DNA of 64,000 nt from Streptomyces koelreuteriae (lineage in GTDB: Bacteria > Actinomycetota > Actinomycetes > Streptomycetales > Streptomycetaceae). Position numbers and translations under genes: made by a program. Positions 39,568 to 48,582 of this stretch are shown here, piece after piece (the first letter of the stretch is position 1; every line of letters starts with the position of its first letter). Under the pieces are notes generated by a model. The model was not told where the DNA came from. It ran no database searches and saw nothing but the letters and a program-made list of their open reading frames with translations. The stretch lies in the NCBI RefSeq assembly GCF_018604545.1, contig NZ_CP075896.1, positions 2,666,001-2,730,000 of the forward strand. Reading direction: 5' to 3'.

Positions 39568-42381
39568 CTGACTACGACGTTCCGAGAGCTCGGAATCCTT
39601 CCCGAGACCGCCGAGGCCCTTGAGGCCGTCGGCATCACCACCCCCTTCCCCATCCAGGAGCTGACGCTGCCCGTGGCCCTTTCGGGCACGGACGTCATCG
39701 GCCAGGCCAAGACCGGCACCGGCAAGACGCTGGGCTTCGGCCTCCCGCTCCTCGATCGCGTCACCGTTCCCGCCGATGTCGAGGCCGGACGCGCCAAGCC
39801 CGAGGACCTCACCGACACCCCGCAGGCGCTCGTCGTCGTCCCCACGCGCGAGCTGTGCCAGCAGGTGACCAACGACCTCCTGACGGCCGGCAAGGCCCGT
39901 AACGTGCGCGTGACGGCGATCTACGGCGGCCGGGCATACGAGCCCCAGGTCGAGGCCCTGAAGAAGGGCGTCGATGTGGTCATCGGCACCCCGGGCCGGC
40001 TGCTCGACCTCGCCGGGCAGAAGAAGCTGAACCTGAAGCACGTCAAGTGCCTGGTCCTCGACGAGGCCGACGAGATGCTCGACCTGGGCTTCCTGCCCGA
40101 CGTCGAGAAGATCATCAACATGCTTCCGGTCCGCCGCCAGACGATGCTGTTCTCGGCGACCATGCCGGGCGCGGTCATCGGCCTGGCCCGCCGCTACATG
40201 TCGCAGCCCACGCACATCCGCGCCACGGCGCCGGACGACGCGGGCGCGACCGTCGCGAACACCAAGCAGTTCATCTACCGCGCGCACAACATGGACAAGC
40301 CCGAGATGGTCGCGCGCATCCTGCAGGCCGACGGCCGCGGGCTCGCGATGGTCTTCTGCCGGACGAAGCGCACGGCGGCTGATCTCGCCGACCAGCTCAA
40401 GCAGCGCGGCTTCGCCTCCGGCGCGGTCCACGGCGACCTCGGGCAGGGCGCCCGCGAGCAGGCCCTGCGCGCCTTCCGCAACGGCAAGGTGGACGTGCTC
40501 GTCTGCACCGACGTCGCCGCCCGCGGCATCGACGTCGAGGGCGTGACCCACGTCATCAACTACCAGTCGCCGGAAGAGGAGAAAACGTACCTGCACCGCA
40601 TCGGCCGTACGGGCCGCGCGGGCGCGAAGGGTACGGCGATCACCCTCGTCGACTGGGACGACATCCCGCGCTGGCAGCTGATCAACAAGGCGCTGGAGCT
40701 GGGCTTCAACGACCCGCCGGAGACGTACTCCACGTCCCCGCACCTCTTCTCCGACCTCGGCATCCCCGAGGGCACCAAGGGCGTCCTGCCGCGCTCGGAG
40801 CGCACGCGCGCCGGGCTGGACGCGGAGGAGCTGGAGGATCTGGGCGAGCCGGGCGGCCGGGCGCCGCGCGGGCGCGGTGGCCGGAACGGCCGCGGCGGCC
40901 GGGACGAGTCCAAGCCGGCCGAGCGCGAGCGTTCCGAGCGCACGCCGCGACGCCGCCGCCGTACGCGCGGCGGAGCGGCGCTGGGCTCGGCGCCGGAGTC
41001 CACCGGCACCACCGCACCCGACGCCACGGCAACCGGCGGCACCGCCGAGGCGGACGCCGTCACGGCTCCGCGCACCCCGCGTCGCCGCCGCCGCACCCGC
41101 GGTGGCGCCTCGGCCGAGTCGGCGCCGGTCACGGCCGTCGAGTCCGCCTCGCCCGCCCCGTCCGAGCAGGCGGCGGACGCCGTGGCGACGGCGGAGGGCA
41201 CGAGCGTGGAGGCGCCCGAGGCGGCGAAGTCTCGCCGGCGTCGTACGCGCCGGTCGGAGACGCCGGTGGAGACGCCGGTGGTGGAGACCGAGGCCGCGGT
41301 GACGCCGTCGGCCACGGAGTCCGCGGCCGTCGTGGCCGACGCCCCGGTGACCGCGGAGCCCGAGGCTTCCGCCACCAAGCCGCGTCGCCGCACCCGCAAG
41401 AGCACGGCGGCGTCCGCTGCCGAGGCCGCGGTCGACACGGCCGAGGGCACCACCGAGTCCGTCACGGAGCCGGTGGAGACGAAGCCGCGGCGTACGCGCA
41501 AGACGGCCGCCGTGGCTCCGGAAGGCGAGGCCCCCGAGGCCAAGCCGCGCCGCACCCGCAAGGCGACGGCAGCGGCGGAAGCCGCCGTGGACACGGCGGA
41601 GGCCGCTGAGACCAAGCCCCGCCGGACGCGGAAGACCGCGACAGCGGCCGAAGCCGCCGTCGACACCGCCGAGGCCACCGAGGCGAAGCCGAAGCGCACG
41701 CGCAAGGCGACGGCACCGGCTGCGGGCGCAGTCGACACGGCCGAGGCCGCCGAGACCAAGCCCCGCCGCACGCGGAAGACCGCAGCGGCGGCCGAAGCCG
41801 CCGTCGACACCGCCGAGGACACGGAGGCCAAGCCGCGCCGCCGCACCCGCAAGGCCGCCGAGACAGCCACGGCCGTCGAGACCGTCACCGCCGAGATCCC
41901 GGCCCAGACGGCTCAGGAGCCCGAGGTCGTCGAGAAGGCCGAGGCCAAGCCGCGCCGTGCCCGCAAGGCGGCGCCCAAGGCCGAGGCGAGCGTCGACACG
42001 GCCGAGGCGACCGAGGCGAAGCCGCGCCGCACGCGGAAGACCGCCGCGGTGGCTCCGGATGCCGAAGCCGCCGAGGCCAAGCCGCGCCGGACCCGGAAGG
42101 CCGCCGCAGCGGCCGAGACCGCCGTCGACACGGCCGAAGCCGCGGAGGCCAAGCCGCGCCGCCGCACCCGCAAGGCCGCCGAGGCAGTCGAGGCAGCCGG
42201 GGCCGTCACCGCCGAGATCCCGGCCCAGACGGCTCAGGAGCCCGACGCAGCCAAGCCGCGCCGCACGCGGAAGACGGCCGCCGCTGCCGCCACGGCCTCC
42301 GCCGACGGCACGGCCGAGGCGAAGCCGAAGGCCCGCCGCACCCGCAAGGCCACGGCCACCGCGGAGCCCACGGAGGGCTGA
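39568..42381 (+). CDS. rhlE: DEAD-box RNA helicase (RhlE type) with a long repetitive basic tail
   Basis: 937 residues from a predicted CTG start at 39568 (AGAAGAGG ends 7 nt upstream; no ATG, GTG or TTG lies between it and an ATG at 39337 that would add a poor Arg/Pro-rich extension). Helicase core: AKTGTGKTLGF, PTREL, VLDEADEMLD, SAT, and HRIGRTGRAG; the Q motif is FPIQELTLP. The core ends near residue 450. The remaining half is a Lys/Arg/Ala/Glu-rich tail with about 15 KPRRTRK-type units, each about 20-25 residues, likely an RNA-binding arm. A 388-nt gap upstream suits a cold-shock style leader. A terminator lies at 42392. Confidence 0.9.
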   Translation: MTTTFRELGILPETAEALEAVGITTPFPIQELTLPVALSGTDVIGQAKTGTGKTLGFGLPLLDRVTVPADVEAGRAKPEDLTDTPQALVVVPTRELCQQVTNDLLTAGKARNVRVTAIYGGRAYEPQVEALKKGVDVVIGTPGRLLDLAGQKKLNLKHVKCLVLDEADEMLDLGFLPDVEKIINMLPVRRQTMLFSATMPGAVIGLARRYMSQPTHIRATAPDDAGATVANTKQFIYRAHNMDKPEMVARILQADGRGLAMVFCRTKRTAADLADQLKQRGFASGAVHGDLGQGAREQALRAFRNGKVDVLVCTDVAARGIDVEGVTHVINYQSPEEEKTYLHRIGRTGRAGAKGTAITLVDWDDIPRWQLINKALELGFNDPPETYSTSPHLFSDLGIPEGTKGVLPRSERTRAGLDAEELEDLGEPGGRAPRGRGGRNGRGGRDESKPAERERSERTPRRRRRTRGGAALGSAPESTGTTAPDATATGGTAEADAVTAPRTPRRRRRTRGGASAESAPVTAVESASPAPSEQAADAVATAEGTSVEAPEAAKSRRRRTRRSETPVETPVVETEAAVTPSATESAAVVADAPVTAEPEASATKPRRRTRKSTAASAAEAAVDTAEGTTESVTEPVETKPRRTRKTAAVAPEGEAPEAKPRRTRKATAAAEAAVDTAEAAETKPRRTRKTATAAEAAVDTAEATEAKPKRTRKATAPAAGAVDTAEAAETKPRRTRKTAAAAEAAVDTAEDTEAKPRRRTRKAAETATAVETVTAEIPAQTAQEPEVVEKAEAKPRRARKAAPKAEASVDTAEATEAKPRRTRKTAAVAPDAEAAEAKPRRTRKAAAAAETAVDTAEAAEAKPRRRTRKAAEAVEAAGAVTAEIPAQTAQEPDAAKPRRTRKTAAAAATASADGTAEAKPKARRTRKATATAEPTEG

Positions 42382-42391
42382 CACTCTCCGC

Positions 42392-42432
42392 CCGACGGCC
42401 CGGTTCCCACCCAGGTGGGGCCGGGCCGTCGG
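42392..42432 (+). terminator. Terminator after the rhlE-type helicase gene
   Basis: Perfect 12-bp stem CCGACGGCCCGG (42392-42403) / CCGGGCCGTCGG (42421-42432) with a 17-nt loop, 10 bp past the stop codon. Confidence 0.85.
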
Positions 42433-42493
42433 CGTGCACGGGTGCGCGCGGGCCACCCACCGCGGAGCGCGCCCCACCCGCTACCCTCACCCC

Positions 42494-43366
42494 GTGAGCA
42501 GGCAAGCCACCTTCACCCCGCCCCCGGGCGCCCGCGCCTACCCCCTGCGCACGGCACGCGGTGAGTTCGCCGCCGTCGAGTCGTCACCGAAGGCGGGTGC
42601 GCGGGTCAGGGGGGTCGTCCTGATGCTGCCCGGGTTCACCGGGAGCAAGGAGGACTTCAGCCTGCTCCACGAGCCGCTCGGAGAGCGCGGGTACCGGGTC
42701 GTCGCCCTGGACGGTCGGGGGCAGCACGAGTCGGACGGACCGGAGGCCGACGAATCCGCCTACAGCCGGCCGGAACTGGCCCGGGACGTGCTCGCGCAGG
42801 CCGAGGCGGTCGGCGTTCCCCTGCATCTCCTGGGCCACTCGTTCGGCGGCCAGGTCGCCCGTGCGGCCGTGCTGCTCGACCACGCCCCCTTCCTCTCCCT
42901 GACCCTGGTCTCGTCGGGCCCGGCGGAGATCTCCGTCTCCCAGCAGCAGCGCGTGAAGCTGCTGCGGGACGCGCTCGCCGTGATGTCGATGGAGGAGGTG
43001 TGGGGGGCCATCCAGGCCATGGGGCCGCCGGAGGAGGTCGGCGGGCCCGCCCGCGGCATCGGCGACCAGGAGCAGTTGCGCCGACGCTGGCTGGGCAACA
43101 AGCCCGCCCAACTGCGCGCGGCCGGACGCCAGTTGTGCACCGAGCCGGACCGCGTCGGCGAACTCGCCGGCGCACCGCTGCCGTTCCACGTCCTGTCGGG
43201 CGCGCACGACGACACCTGGCCGGTGGCACTCCTCGACGACATGGCCCTGCGGCTGAACGCGCACCGCACGGTCATCACGGGGGCCGAGCACTCCCCCAAC
43301 GCCGACCGGCCCCTGCCGATGGCCGCCGCCCTCGCCGACTTCTGGGACGGCGTCCGGACGGTCTAG
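42494..43366 (+). CDS. Alpha/beta hydrolase
   Basis: 290 residues from GTG 42494. Oxyanion loop VVLMLPGFTGSKEDF, nucleophile LLGHSFGGQVARA, acid region VLSGAHDDTWP and final His in GAEHSPNADRP. No signal peptide, so it is a cytoplasmic esterase or hydrolase, substrate unknown. It runs tail to tail with the NYN-domain gene, with 4 bp of stop codons overlapping. A frame open further upstream into the helicase tail is a shadow. Confidence 0.87.
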   Translation: MSRQATFTPPPGARAYPLRTARGEFAAVESSPKAGARVRGVVLMLPGFTGSKEDFSLLHEPLGERGYRVVALDGRGQHESDGPEADESAYSRPELARDVLAQAEAVGVPLHLLGHSFGGQVARAAVLLDHAPFLSLTLVSSGPAEISVSQQQRVKLLRDALAVMSMEEVWGAIQAMGPPEEVGGPARGIGDQEQLRRRWLGNKPAQLRAAGRQLCTEPDRVGELAGAPLPFHVLSGAHDDTWPVALLDDMALRLNAHRTVITGAEHSPNADRPLPMAAALADFWDGVRTV

Positions 43367-44265
43367 TACTGCGCCCGCAGATGCTCCCAGAACCCGTCCC
43401 GCAGGGCGCGCCGCAGATCGGCCTGTCCGCGCAGCGAGTACTGCAACAGTCCCTCCGCCTCCACGAGCAGGTCCTGGTCGACCGAGCCGGGCAGATAGGG
43501 GTGGCCGTGCAGCAGCTCCCCGAGCGTCTCCCGGCCGCGTGCCGCCAGCCACTTCGCCGCGATCTGGGCGCCCACGAACCGCACGTCCTCGCGGGTCGGC
43601 CGGCCCGTGGTCGCCTCGAAGGCGGCGGCCGTGCGGCGGGAGACGTAGGGCTTGAAGAAGTCCAGGTCGAGCGTGCGCTGGCTGTCGACCTCCCACAGCA
43701 GGGGCTCCGCCTGGTTGCGGCCCTCCGGCGCCTCGATGCCCCACAGGTGGACCCGGGCGCCGTAGCCCTGCGCCGCCTCCACCGCCGACACCAGGTCCTC
43801 GTCGCCGCCGAGCAGGGCCGCGTCGCTGATGGCGCGGTGCCGGGCGAGTGACTCCAGGTCGGAGCGGATGAGGGAGTCGACGCCCTTCTGCTGGTTGTTG
43901 GCGTTCAGGTTGCCCAGGCGCACCTTGACGTCCGGCAGCTCCGCGATGGTCTGCTGCTCCGCCGTGTGGATGCGGCGGCGGGCGCCGTCGTACCAGTAGA
44001 CCCGCAGCAGCCTGCTGTCCGCGAAGATCGTGCGGGCCTTGTCGATCAGCGCGTCGATCAGGCCCTCGGCGTCCAGATCGAACGCGCGGCGGTCCTCCGT
44101 ACCGGCGGCGAGCCGTCCCGCGGCCGCGTAGAGGTACCCGGCATCGACGAAGATCGCATGGGTCGAGGGTGTCTTCGCCACCTCGGCGAGCATGCGCTGG
44201 AGCAGCTCGTTGGTGTGGTCGATGCGGGCGCTCAGGGCCGCGAGGTCGTCGTTCATCACTTCCAT
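43363..44265 (-). CDS. NYN-domain (PIN-like) putative ribonuclease
   Basis: 300 residues. NYN core: HAIFVDAGYLYAAAG near the N-terminus (Asp ligand), LGNLNANNQQKGVDSLIRSD (acidic cluster) and AALLGGDEDLVSAVEAAQGY (Asp pair), all PIN-like metal-binding residues, so nuclease activity is plausible. The C-terminal ~90 residues form a helical extension (FVGAQIAAKWLAARG...). I chose ATG 44265; GTG 44280 and ATG 44256 are alternatives. Its stop overlaps that of the convergent hydrolase. Confidence 0.82.
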   Translation of the reverse strand: MEVMNDDLAALSARIDHTNELLQRMLAEVAKTPSTHAIFVDAGYLYAAAGRLAAGTEDRRAFDLDAEGLIDALIDKARTIFADSRLLRVYWYDGARRRIHTAEQQTIAELPDVKVRLGNLNANNQQKGVDSLIRSDLESLARHRAISDAALLGGDEDLVSAVEAAQGYGARVHLWGIEAPEGRNQAEPLLWEVDSQRTLDLDFFKPYVSRRTAAAFEATTGRPTREDVRFVGAQIAAKWLAARGRETLGELLHGHPYLPGSVDQDLLVEAEGLLQYSLRGQADLRRALRDGFWEHLRAQY

Positions 44266-44488
44266 TGTCCTGGCGGTCACGCTGCGAACACAAACGGTCC
44301 CGGTCGGTCCCGTAACGACACTCTTACGGCACAGTAATTAGCCGTTCGAAAAATTTCCTTAGCGTAGGGAATGTTTGAACCATGCAGTCCTGTTGACCCA
44401 TATGGAACACCGGGCACCGACGCCTCGTGGGCCGCCACACCAAGTAGTTCTCCTCAGGAGGATGACCAGACGAAGGGAGAAGCCCTTG

Positions 44489-44638
44489 CGCTTCGAAATC
44501 ATGCACCTCGACGATGTCGACGGCACGCCCGTGGACACGACCGTCGTGGACGCCGCCTCCGTCAACCGGATCGTTCAGCAGGCCGCCGCCACCGGGCAGC
44601 GCCTCTGGATCCGCCCGGCCGGGACCACGGCCTCATAA
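44489..44638 (+). CDS. Tiny conserved-looking protein with a TTG start
   Basis: 49 residues (MRFEIMHLDDVDGTPVDT as the first 18 when TTG is decoded as Met), ending RLWIRPAGTTAS. TTG 44489 is preceded by AAGGGAGAA about 4 nt upstream, and no ATG or GTG fits in frame near it. The sequence looks like a compact alpha/beta fragment with no motif I know. It has a strong terminator directly behind it and its own promoter region in front, so it is probably a single-gene transcript. Too short to assign a function. Confidence 0.7.
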   Translation, partial: RFEIMHLDDVDGTPVDTTVVDAASVNRIVQQAAATGQRLWIRPAGTTAS

Positions 44639-44660
44639 CGCGCGCAGCTCTCCCCCACTT

Positions 44661-44700
44661 CGACAGCCCCCGCCCGGCACCGGCCGCGCGGGGGCTGTCG
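44661..44700 (+). terminator. Terminator after the tiny TTG gene
   Basis: Perfect 12-bp stem CGACAGCCCCCG (44661-44672) / CGGGGGCTGTCG (44689-44700), 16-nt loop, 22 bp past the stop and before the protease-hydrolase fusion gene. Confidence 0.88.
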
Positions 44701-44773
44701 CTGTTGCGGACCGCTGTGACCGGGGGCGTACTGGCTGGGGGGCCCAGCGAGAGCGAACAGGACGGTGGGACAC

Positions 44774-46831
44774 ATGTCCGAGACGGGCCGGTCGAACGGG
44801 GAGCTGCACCAGCAGGCCAGGGACGAGGCCGCGCGGCGGTACGAGGACTCCACCGCGGAGCGTGAGCGGATCGAGGGCGAGCTGGCGGCCGGGGTGCGCT
44901 TCCCGGACGCCCCGGACGCGCTCGCCGTCCGCGCGGACCGGATCCTCGAGCGGGGCGGTCTGTCGCCCTCCGCGGTCGTGGCGGACATCCACGCCGAGGC
45001 CATGGACCTGCCCGACGCCAACGAACGCATCATCGACCTGTCCAACGAGCTTCAGGCCTGGAGCTTCCTGCCGCGCGGGGTCAGGGCCGGGTCCTCGGTC
45101 GCCCGGATCACCCTGCGCCGCGACGGCCGTGAGCTGCCGCACGGCACCGGCTTCCTGGTGTCGCCGCGGCTGATGCTGACCAACCACCACGTACTGCCCG
45201 ACGAGAGCTTCGCCCGCCGGTGCTTCGCCGAGTTCAACGCCCAGGTCACGGTCGACAACCTCCCCGACGCCACCGTCCGCATGGAGCTCGACCCGGGGGC
45301 CTTCTTCGCCGCGGACAGACGGCTGGACTTCGCCCTGGTCGCGGTCGCACCCGCCCCGGACGGCCGCCCGCCGGGCGAGATCTTCGGCTGGAACCGGCTC
45401 AGCGTGCAGATCGGCAAGCTGGTGCTCGGCGAGAAGGTGAACATCATCGGTCACCCGGACGGGCGCCTCAAGGAGATCGTTCTGCGCGACAACGCGGTGC
45501 TGGTACGGCTCGACGACTTCGTCCACTACCGGACCGACACGCGCCCCGGCAACTCCGGCTCCCCCGTCTTCAACGACCAGTGGGAGGTCGTGGCCCTGCA
45601 TCACAGCGGCGTGCCGAAGAAGGACGACCGGGGCCGCGTCCTGCGCAAGGACGGGCAGCCCTGGCACGAGGGAGACGGCGACGACGCGATCGAGTGGGTC
45701 GCCAACGAGGGCGTCCGCATCAGCGTGATCCTCAAACACCTGGCCCGGCTGGACCTCGACCCCGCCCGGCGCGCCCTGCTGACCGAGATGGGCCCGGACT
45801 CGGGCCTGGACCAGAGCACGGCCCCGCTCCCCGCGCCGACGCTGCCCGGCGTCACGCCCCCACCGGCCTCCACCACTCCGGCAACCGAGAGCGGAACGGA
45901 TGCCCAGCAGCCCAAGGTCGGACGCCCGGCGCGGAGCACCGCCTTCGGCGGCCGCCGCCACCTGCTCTTCCTGCACGGCAGGGACCAGCACGGCAAGGTT
46001 CCCGAGGTCCTCCGCCGGGAGTGGACGGCGGGCCTGAACCGCGGACTCACCCTCGCCAGCCTGCCCCCGATCGACCCGCAGGACGTGTGGTTCCCCTTCT
46101 ACGGCACGAGACTGCACAACCTCGTGACCGGCCAGGAGAGCGCGGTCGAGGCCATCGGCCTGGACGAGGTGAGCGCCGCCGCTGCCGCCGAGATCTTCGC
46201 CGCGAAGTCACCGACCGGTTCCTACGACCGACTGCTCTACGAGGCGGCCGCCCGGGCCGGCATGCCGCAGAACGGCCCGGCGGCCACCGAGGGCTTCGGG
46301 GCGGGCCTGGTCGGGACGCTGCACCGGCCGCTGAGCTGGCTGGCCGCACGGTCCGACCTGGACGAGTGGACCATCGCCACGTTCCTGCGGGACGTCGATC
46401 TGTACCTCGGCGACAGCGCCGTACGGCAGTCCGTGCTGGACAGCGTCATGGCGACCATGCCCACCACCGGCGAACTGGTGCTGGTCACGCACAGCCTGGG
46501 CACGGTCGTCGGCCTGGACCTGCTGACCCGGCTCCCGGAGACCCTCGACCCGGTCCTGCTCGTCACCGCGGGCAGCCCGCTCGGCCTGGACGGCGTCAAC
46601 GAACGGCTCCTCGCCCGCGGCCCGCACCGGCCGCCCCGGGTGCGTGACTGGGTCAACGTCTGGTGCCCCACCGACTCGGTGGCCATCGGCTGCCCGCTGG
46701 AGGACGAGCGCTGGGGCAAGCTCACGCAGCTCGCCGTCTCCAACGGCCGCGACCGTGCGCACAAGATCGACGAGTACCTCGCCCACTCGGAAGCGGCCGG
46801 TGCGATCGGCTCGGTGCTCGGCCGGACCTGA
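44774..46831 (+). CDS. Trypsin-like protease fused to an alpha/beta hydrolase
   Basis: 685 residues from ATG 44774. An N-terminal helical region (1-105) precedes a trypsin-like serine protease with HGTGFLVSPRLMLTNHHVLP (His139), DRRLDFALVAV (Asp185) and RPGNSGSPVFN (Ser261). A Pro/Thr-rich linker (350-380) follows. The C-terminal domain (about 395-685) has LVTHSLGTVVGLDLL (Ser574), a candidate Asp634 (CPTDSVAIG) and a His663 (RAHKID), so it is a complete-looking lipase/esterase triad. No signal peptide is seen. Intracellular trypsin domains are common in actinobacterial conflict systems, but I see no sensor partner here. Confidence 0.8.
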   Translation: MSETGRSNGELHQQARDEAARRYEDSTAERERIEGELAAGVRFPDAPDALAVRADRILERGGLSPSAVVADIHAEAMDLPDANERIIDLSNELQAWSFLPRGVRAGSSVARITLRRDGRELPHGTGFLVSPRLMLTNHHVLPDESFARRCFAEFNAQVTVDNLPDATVRMELDPGAFFAADRRLDFALVAVAPAPDGRPPGEIFGWNRLSVQIGKLVLGEKVNIIGHPDGRLKEIVLRDNAVLVRLDDFVHYRTDTRPGNSGSPVFNDQWEVVALHHSGVPKKDDRGRVLRKDGQPWHEGDGDDAIEWVANEGVRISVILKHLARLDLDPARRALLTEMGPDSGLDQSTAPLPAPTLPGVTPPPASTTPATESGTDAQQPKVGRPARSTAFGGRRHLLFLHGRDQHGKVPEVLRREWTAGLNRGLTLASLPPIDPQDVWFPFYGTRLHNLVTGQESAVEAIGLDEVSAAAAAEIFAAKSPTGSYDRLLYEAAARAGMPQNGPAATEGFGAGLVGTLHRPLSWLAARSDLDEWTIATFLRDVDLYLGDSAVRQSVLDSVMATMPTTGELVLVTHSLGTVVGLDLLTRLPETLDPVLLVTAGSPLGLDGVNERLLARGPHRPPRVRDWVNVWCPTDSVAIGCPLEDERWGKLTQLAVSNGRDRAHKIDEYLAHSEAAGAIGSVLGRT

Positions 46832-46844
46832 CGCGCCCGCCCCG

Positions 46845-47450
46845 TCAGCTCCCCTGGATCACCTGGGTGACGCCGTTGATGATCTGCTGCACGGCGATCG
46901 CGGACAGCATCATGCCCGCGAGCCGTGTCACCAGGACCACGCCGCCGTCCTTGATGATCCGGATGATCACCAGCGAGTAGCGCATCACCAGCCACAGCAC
47001 GACATGGATGGCCAGGATCGCCGCCCACACGGACACCTGCGCGGCGACGCTGTGCGCCTTCTGCACGGCGAGGATGACCGACACGATCGCCCCCGGCCCG
47101 GCCAGCAGCGGCATGCCCAGCGGCACGAGGGCGACGTTGACGTCCTTGGTCTGCTTCGGCTCGTCGGTCTTCCCGGTGAGCAGATCGAGCGCGATCAGCA
47201 GGAGCAGCAGCCCGCCCGCGATCATCAGCGCGGGCACGGAGACATGCAGATAGTCGAGGATCTGGTGCCCGAGCAGCCCGAACACGGTGATCACCCCACC
47301 GGCGACACAGACGGCCTGAAAGGCCATCCGCTTCTGCACCTTGGCGGGCCGGCCGGCGGTGAGCGCGAGGAAGATCGGGGTGATCCCGGGGGGATCCATG
47401 ATGACGAAGAGAGTGAGGAAGAGGGAGCCGAAGACGGCGAGTTCGAACAT
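46845..47450 (-). CDS. MarC-family (UPF0056) membrane protein
   Basis: A 201-residue polytopic protein with about six membrane spans, including FGSLFLTLFVIMDPPGITPIFLALT near the start and PLLAGPGAIVSVILAV in the middle, the conserved MarC motifs (MDPPG and PLLAGPGAI). The name derives from the E. coli mar locus but MarC is not thought to be an antibiotic exporter; its role is unknown. Convergent with the protease-hydrolase gene, 13 bp between stops. Confidence 0.88.
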   Translation of the reverse strand: MFELAVFGSLFLTLFVIMDPPGITPIFLALTAGRPAKVQKRMAFQAVCVAGGVITVFGLLGHQILDYLHVSVPALMIAGGLLLLLIALDLLTGKTDEPKQTKDVNVALVPLGMPLLAGPGAIVSVILAVQKAHSVAAQVSVWAAILAIHVVLWLVMRYSLVIIRIIKDGGVVLVTRLAGMMLSAIAVQQIINGVTQVIQGS

Positions 47451-47607
47451 GGGTGATGGCCTTGCAGGGTTGATGAAACGCGCGGTTACCGCTGTGGGCA
47501 GGCGTTCCGTTGGGGGTCCCCCCAGGCCCTTCAGGCACTGGGGGAGGAACGGGTGGGCACAGCCGACAGCGCCGGGTGCCTTGAAACGGACCTACAGGAG
47601 AGAAACC

Positions 47608-48465
47608 TCAGACCCCGCCAGCCCCCGGCACGGGAAACGCCCCGAAAGCCCGCCGAGTGATCTCCCCGTACACCTCGGGATCCGTCGTGTACTCCCCGAG
47701 CACACACGTCTTCCGACTGCCGTGATAGTCCGACGACCCGGTCACCAGGAGCCCCAGCTCCTTCGCCAGCCCCCGCAGCCGCGCCCGCGTATCCGCGTCG
47801 TGCTCCATGTGGTCGACCTCGACCCCGTCCAGCCCGGCCGCCGCCATCTCCGCGATCGCGGCCTCCGGCACCGTACGCCCCCGCTTGCTCGCCGCGGGAT
47901 GCGCGAACACGGCGACCCCGCCCGCGCCCTTGATCAACCGGATCGCCTCGAAGGGGTCGGTCTCGTGCTTCTCGACGTAGGCCCGGCCGCCGTCGGCCAG
48001 CCAGTCCGGGCTGAAGGCGTCGTTCACGGTCGGCACGACACCCAGCTCGACGAGCGCGCTCGCGACATGCGGGCGACCGACGGACCCGTCACCGGCGATC
48101 CGCGCCACCTGCTCCCAGGTCACGGGCACGCCCAGCGCCTGGAGCTTGGCGATCATGCCCTGCGCCCGGGGCACCCGGTCGTCCCGCACCAGCTCGCGCT
48201 CGGCGAGCAGCGCCGGTTCCGCGGCGTCGAAGAGGTAGGCGAGCATGTGCATGCTGACGCCGTCGAGTCGGCAGGAGAACTCGGCCCCGGTGACCAGCGT
48301 CAGCCCCTCGGGCAGCGCGGCGATCGCCTCGGCATGCCCGCGGGTGGTGTCGTGATCGGTGAGCGCGACGACGTCCAGCCCGGCCGCGGCAGCCTTGCGC
48401 ACCAGCTCGGCCGGGGTGTCCGTGCCGTCGGAAGCGGTGGAGTGGGTGTGCAGATCGATACGCAC
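47608..48465 (-). CDS. PHP-domain phosphoesterase (TrpH/RNase AM type)
   Basis: 285 residues. PHP motifs in order: MRIDLHTHSTASDGT, VVALTDHDTTRGHAE, GAEFSCRLDGVSMHML and a late DYHG (GSSDYHGSRKT). All metal His and Asp residues are present. PHP relatives of this length include YciV/TrpH enzymes that act as 3',5'-bisphosphate phosphatases or 5'-3' exoribonucleases. The substrate is inferred from the family. Start ATG 48465; single-gene unit between MarC and the DUF6758-like gene. Confidence 0.88.
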   Translation of the reverse strand: MRIDLHTHSTASDGTDTPAELVRKAAAAGLDVVALTDHDTTRGHAEAIAALPEGLTLVTGAEFSCRLDGVSMHMLAYLFDAAEPALLAERELVRDDRVPRAQGMIAKLQALGVPVTWEQVARIAGDGSVGRPHVASALVELGVVPTVNDAFSPDWLADGGRAYVEKHETDPFEAIRLIKGAGGVAVFAHPAASKRGRTVPEAAIAEMAAAGLDGVEVDHMEHDADTRARLRGLAKELGLLVTGSSDYHGSRKTCVLGEYTTDPEVYGEITRRAFGAFPVPGAGGV

Positions 48466-48582
48466 GACACGGACTCCAGACGCTCACGGGACGAACAGGG
48501 CTGCTCAAGGATAACCGGATTTTCAACATCCGATGTCACACCCGAACCAAGGAAGCGCCCCCTACACCCCGACGCCCCCAAA

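Noticed and set aside
44375..44488. Longer version of the tiny TTG gene starting at 44375
   Set aside because: The extra sequence is Arg/Pro-rich and lacks a good ribosome site, while TTG 44489 has AAGGGAGAA just upstream.
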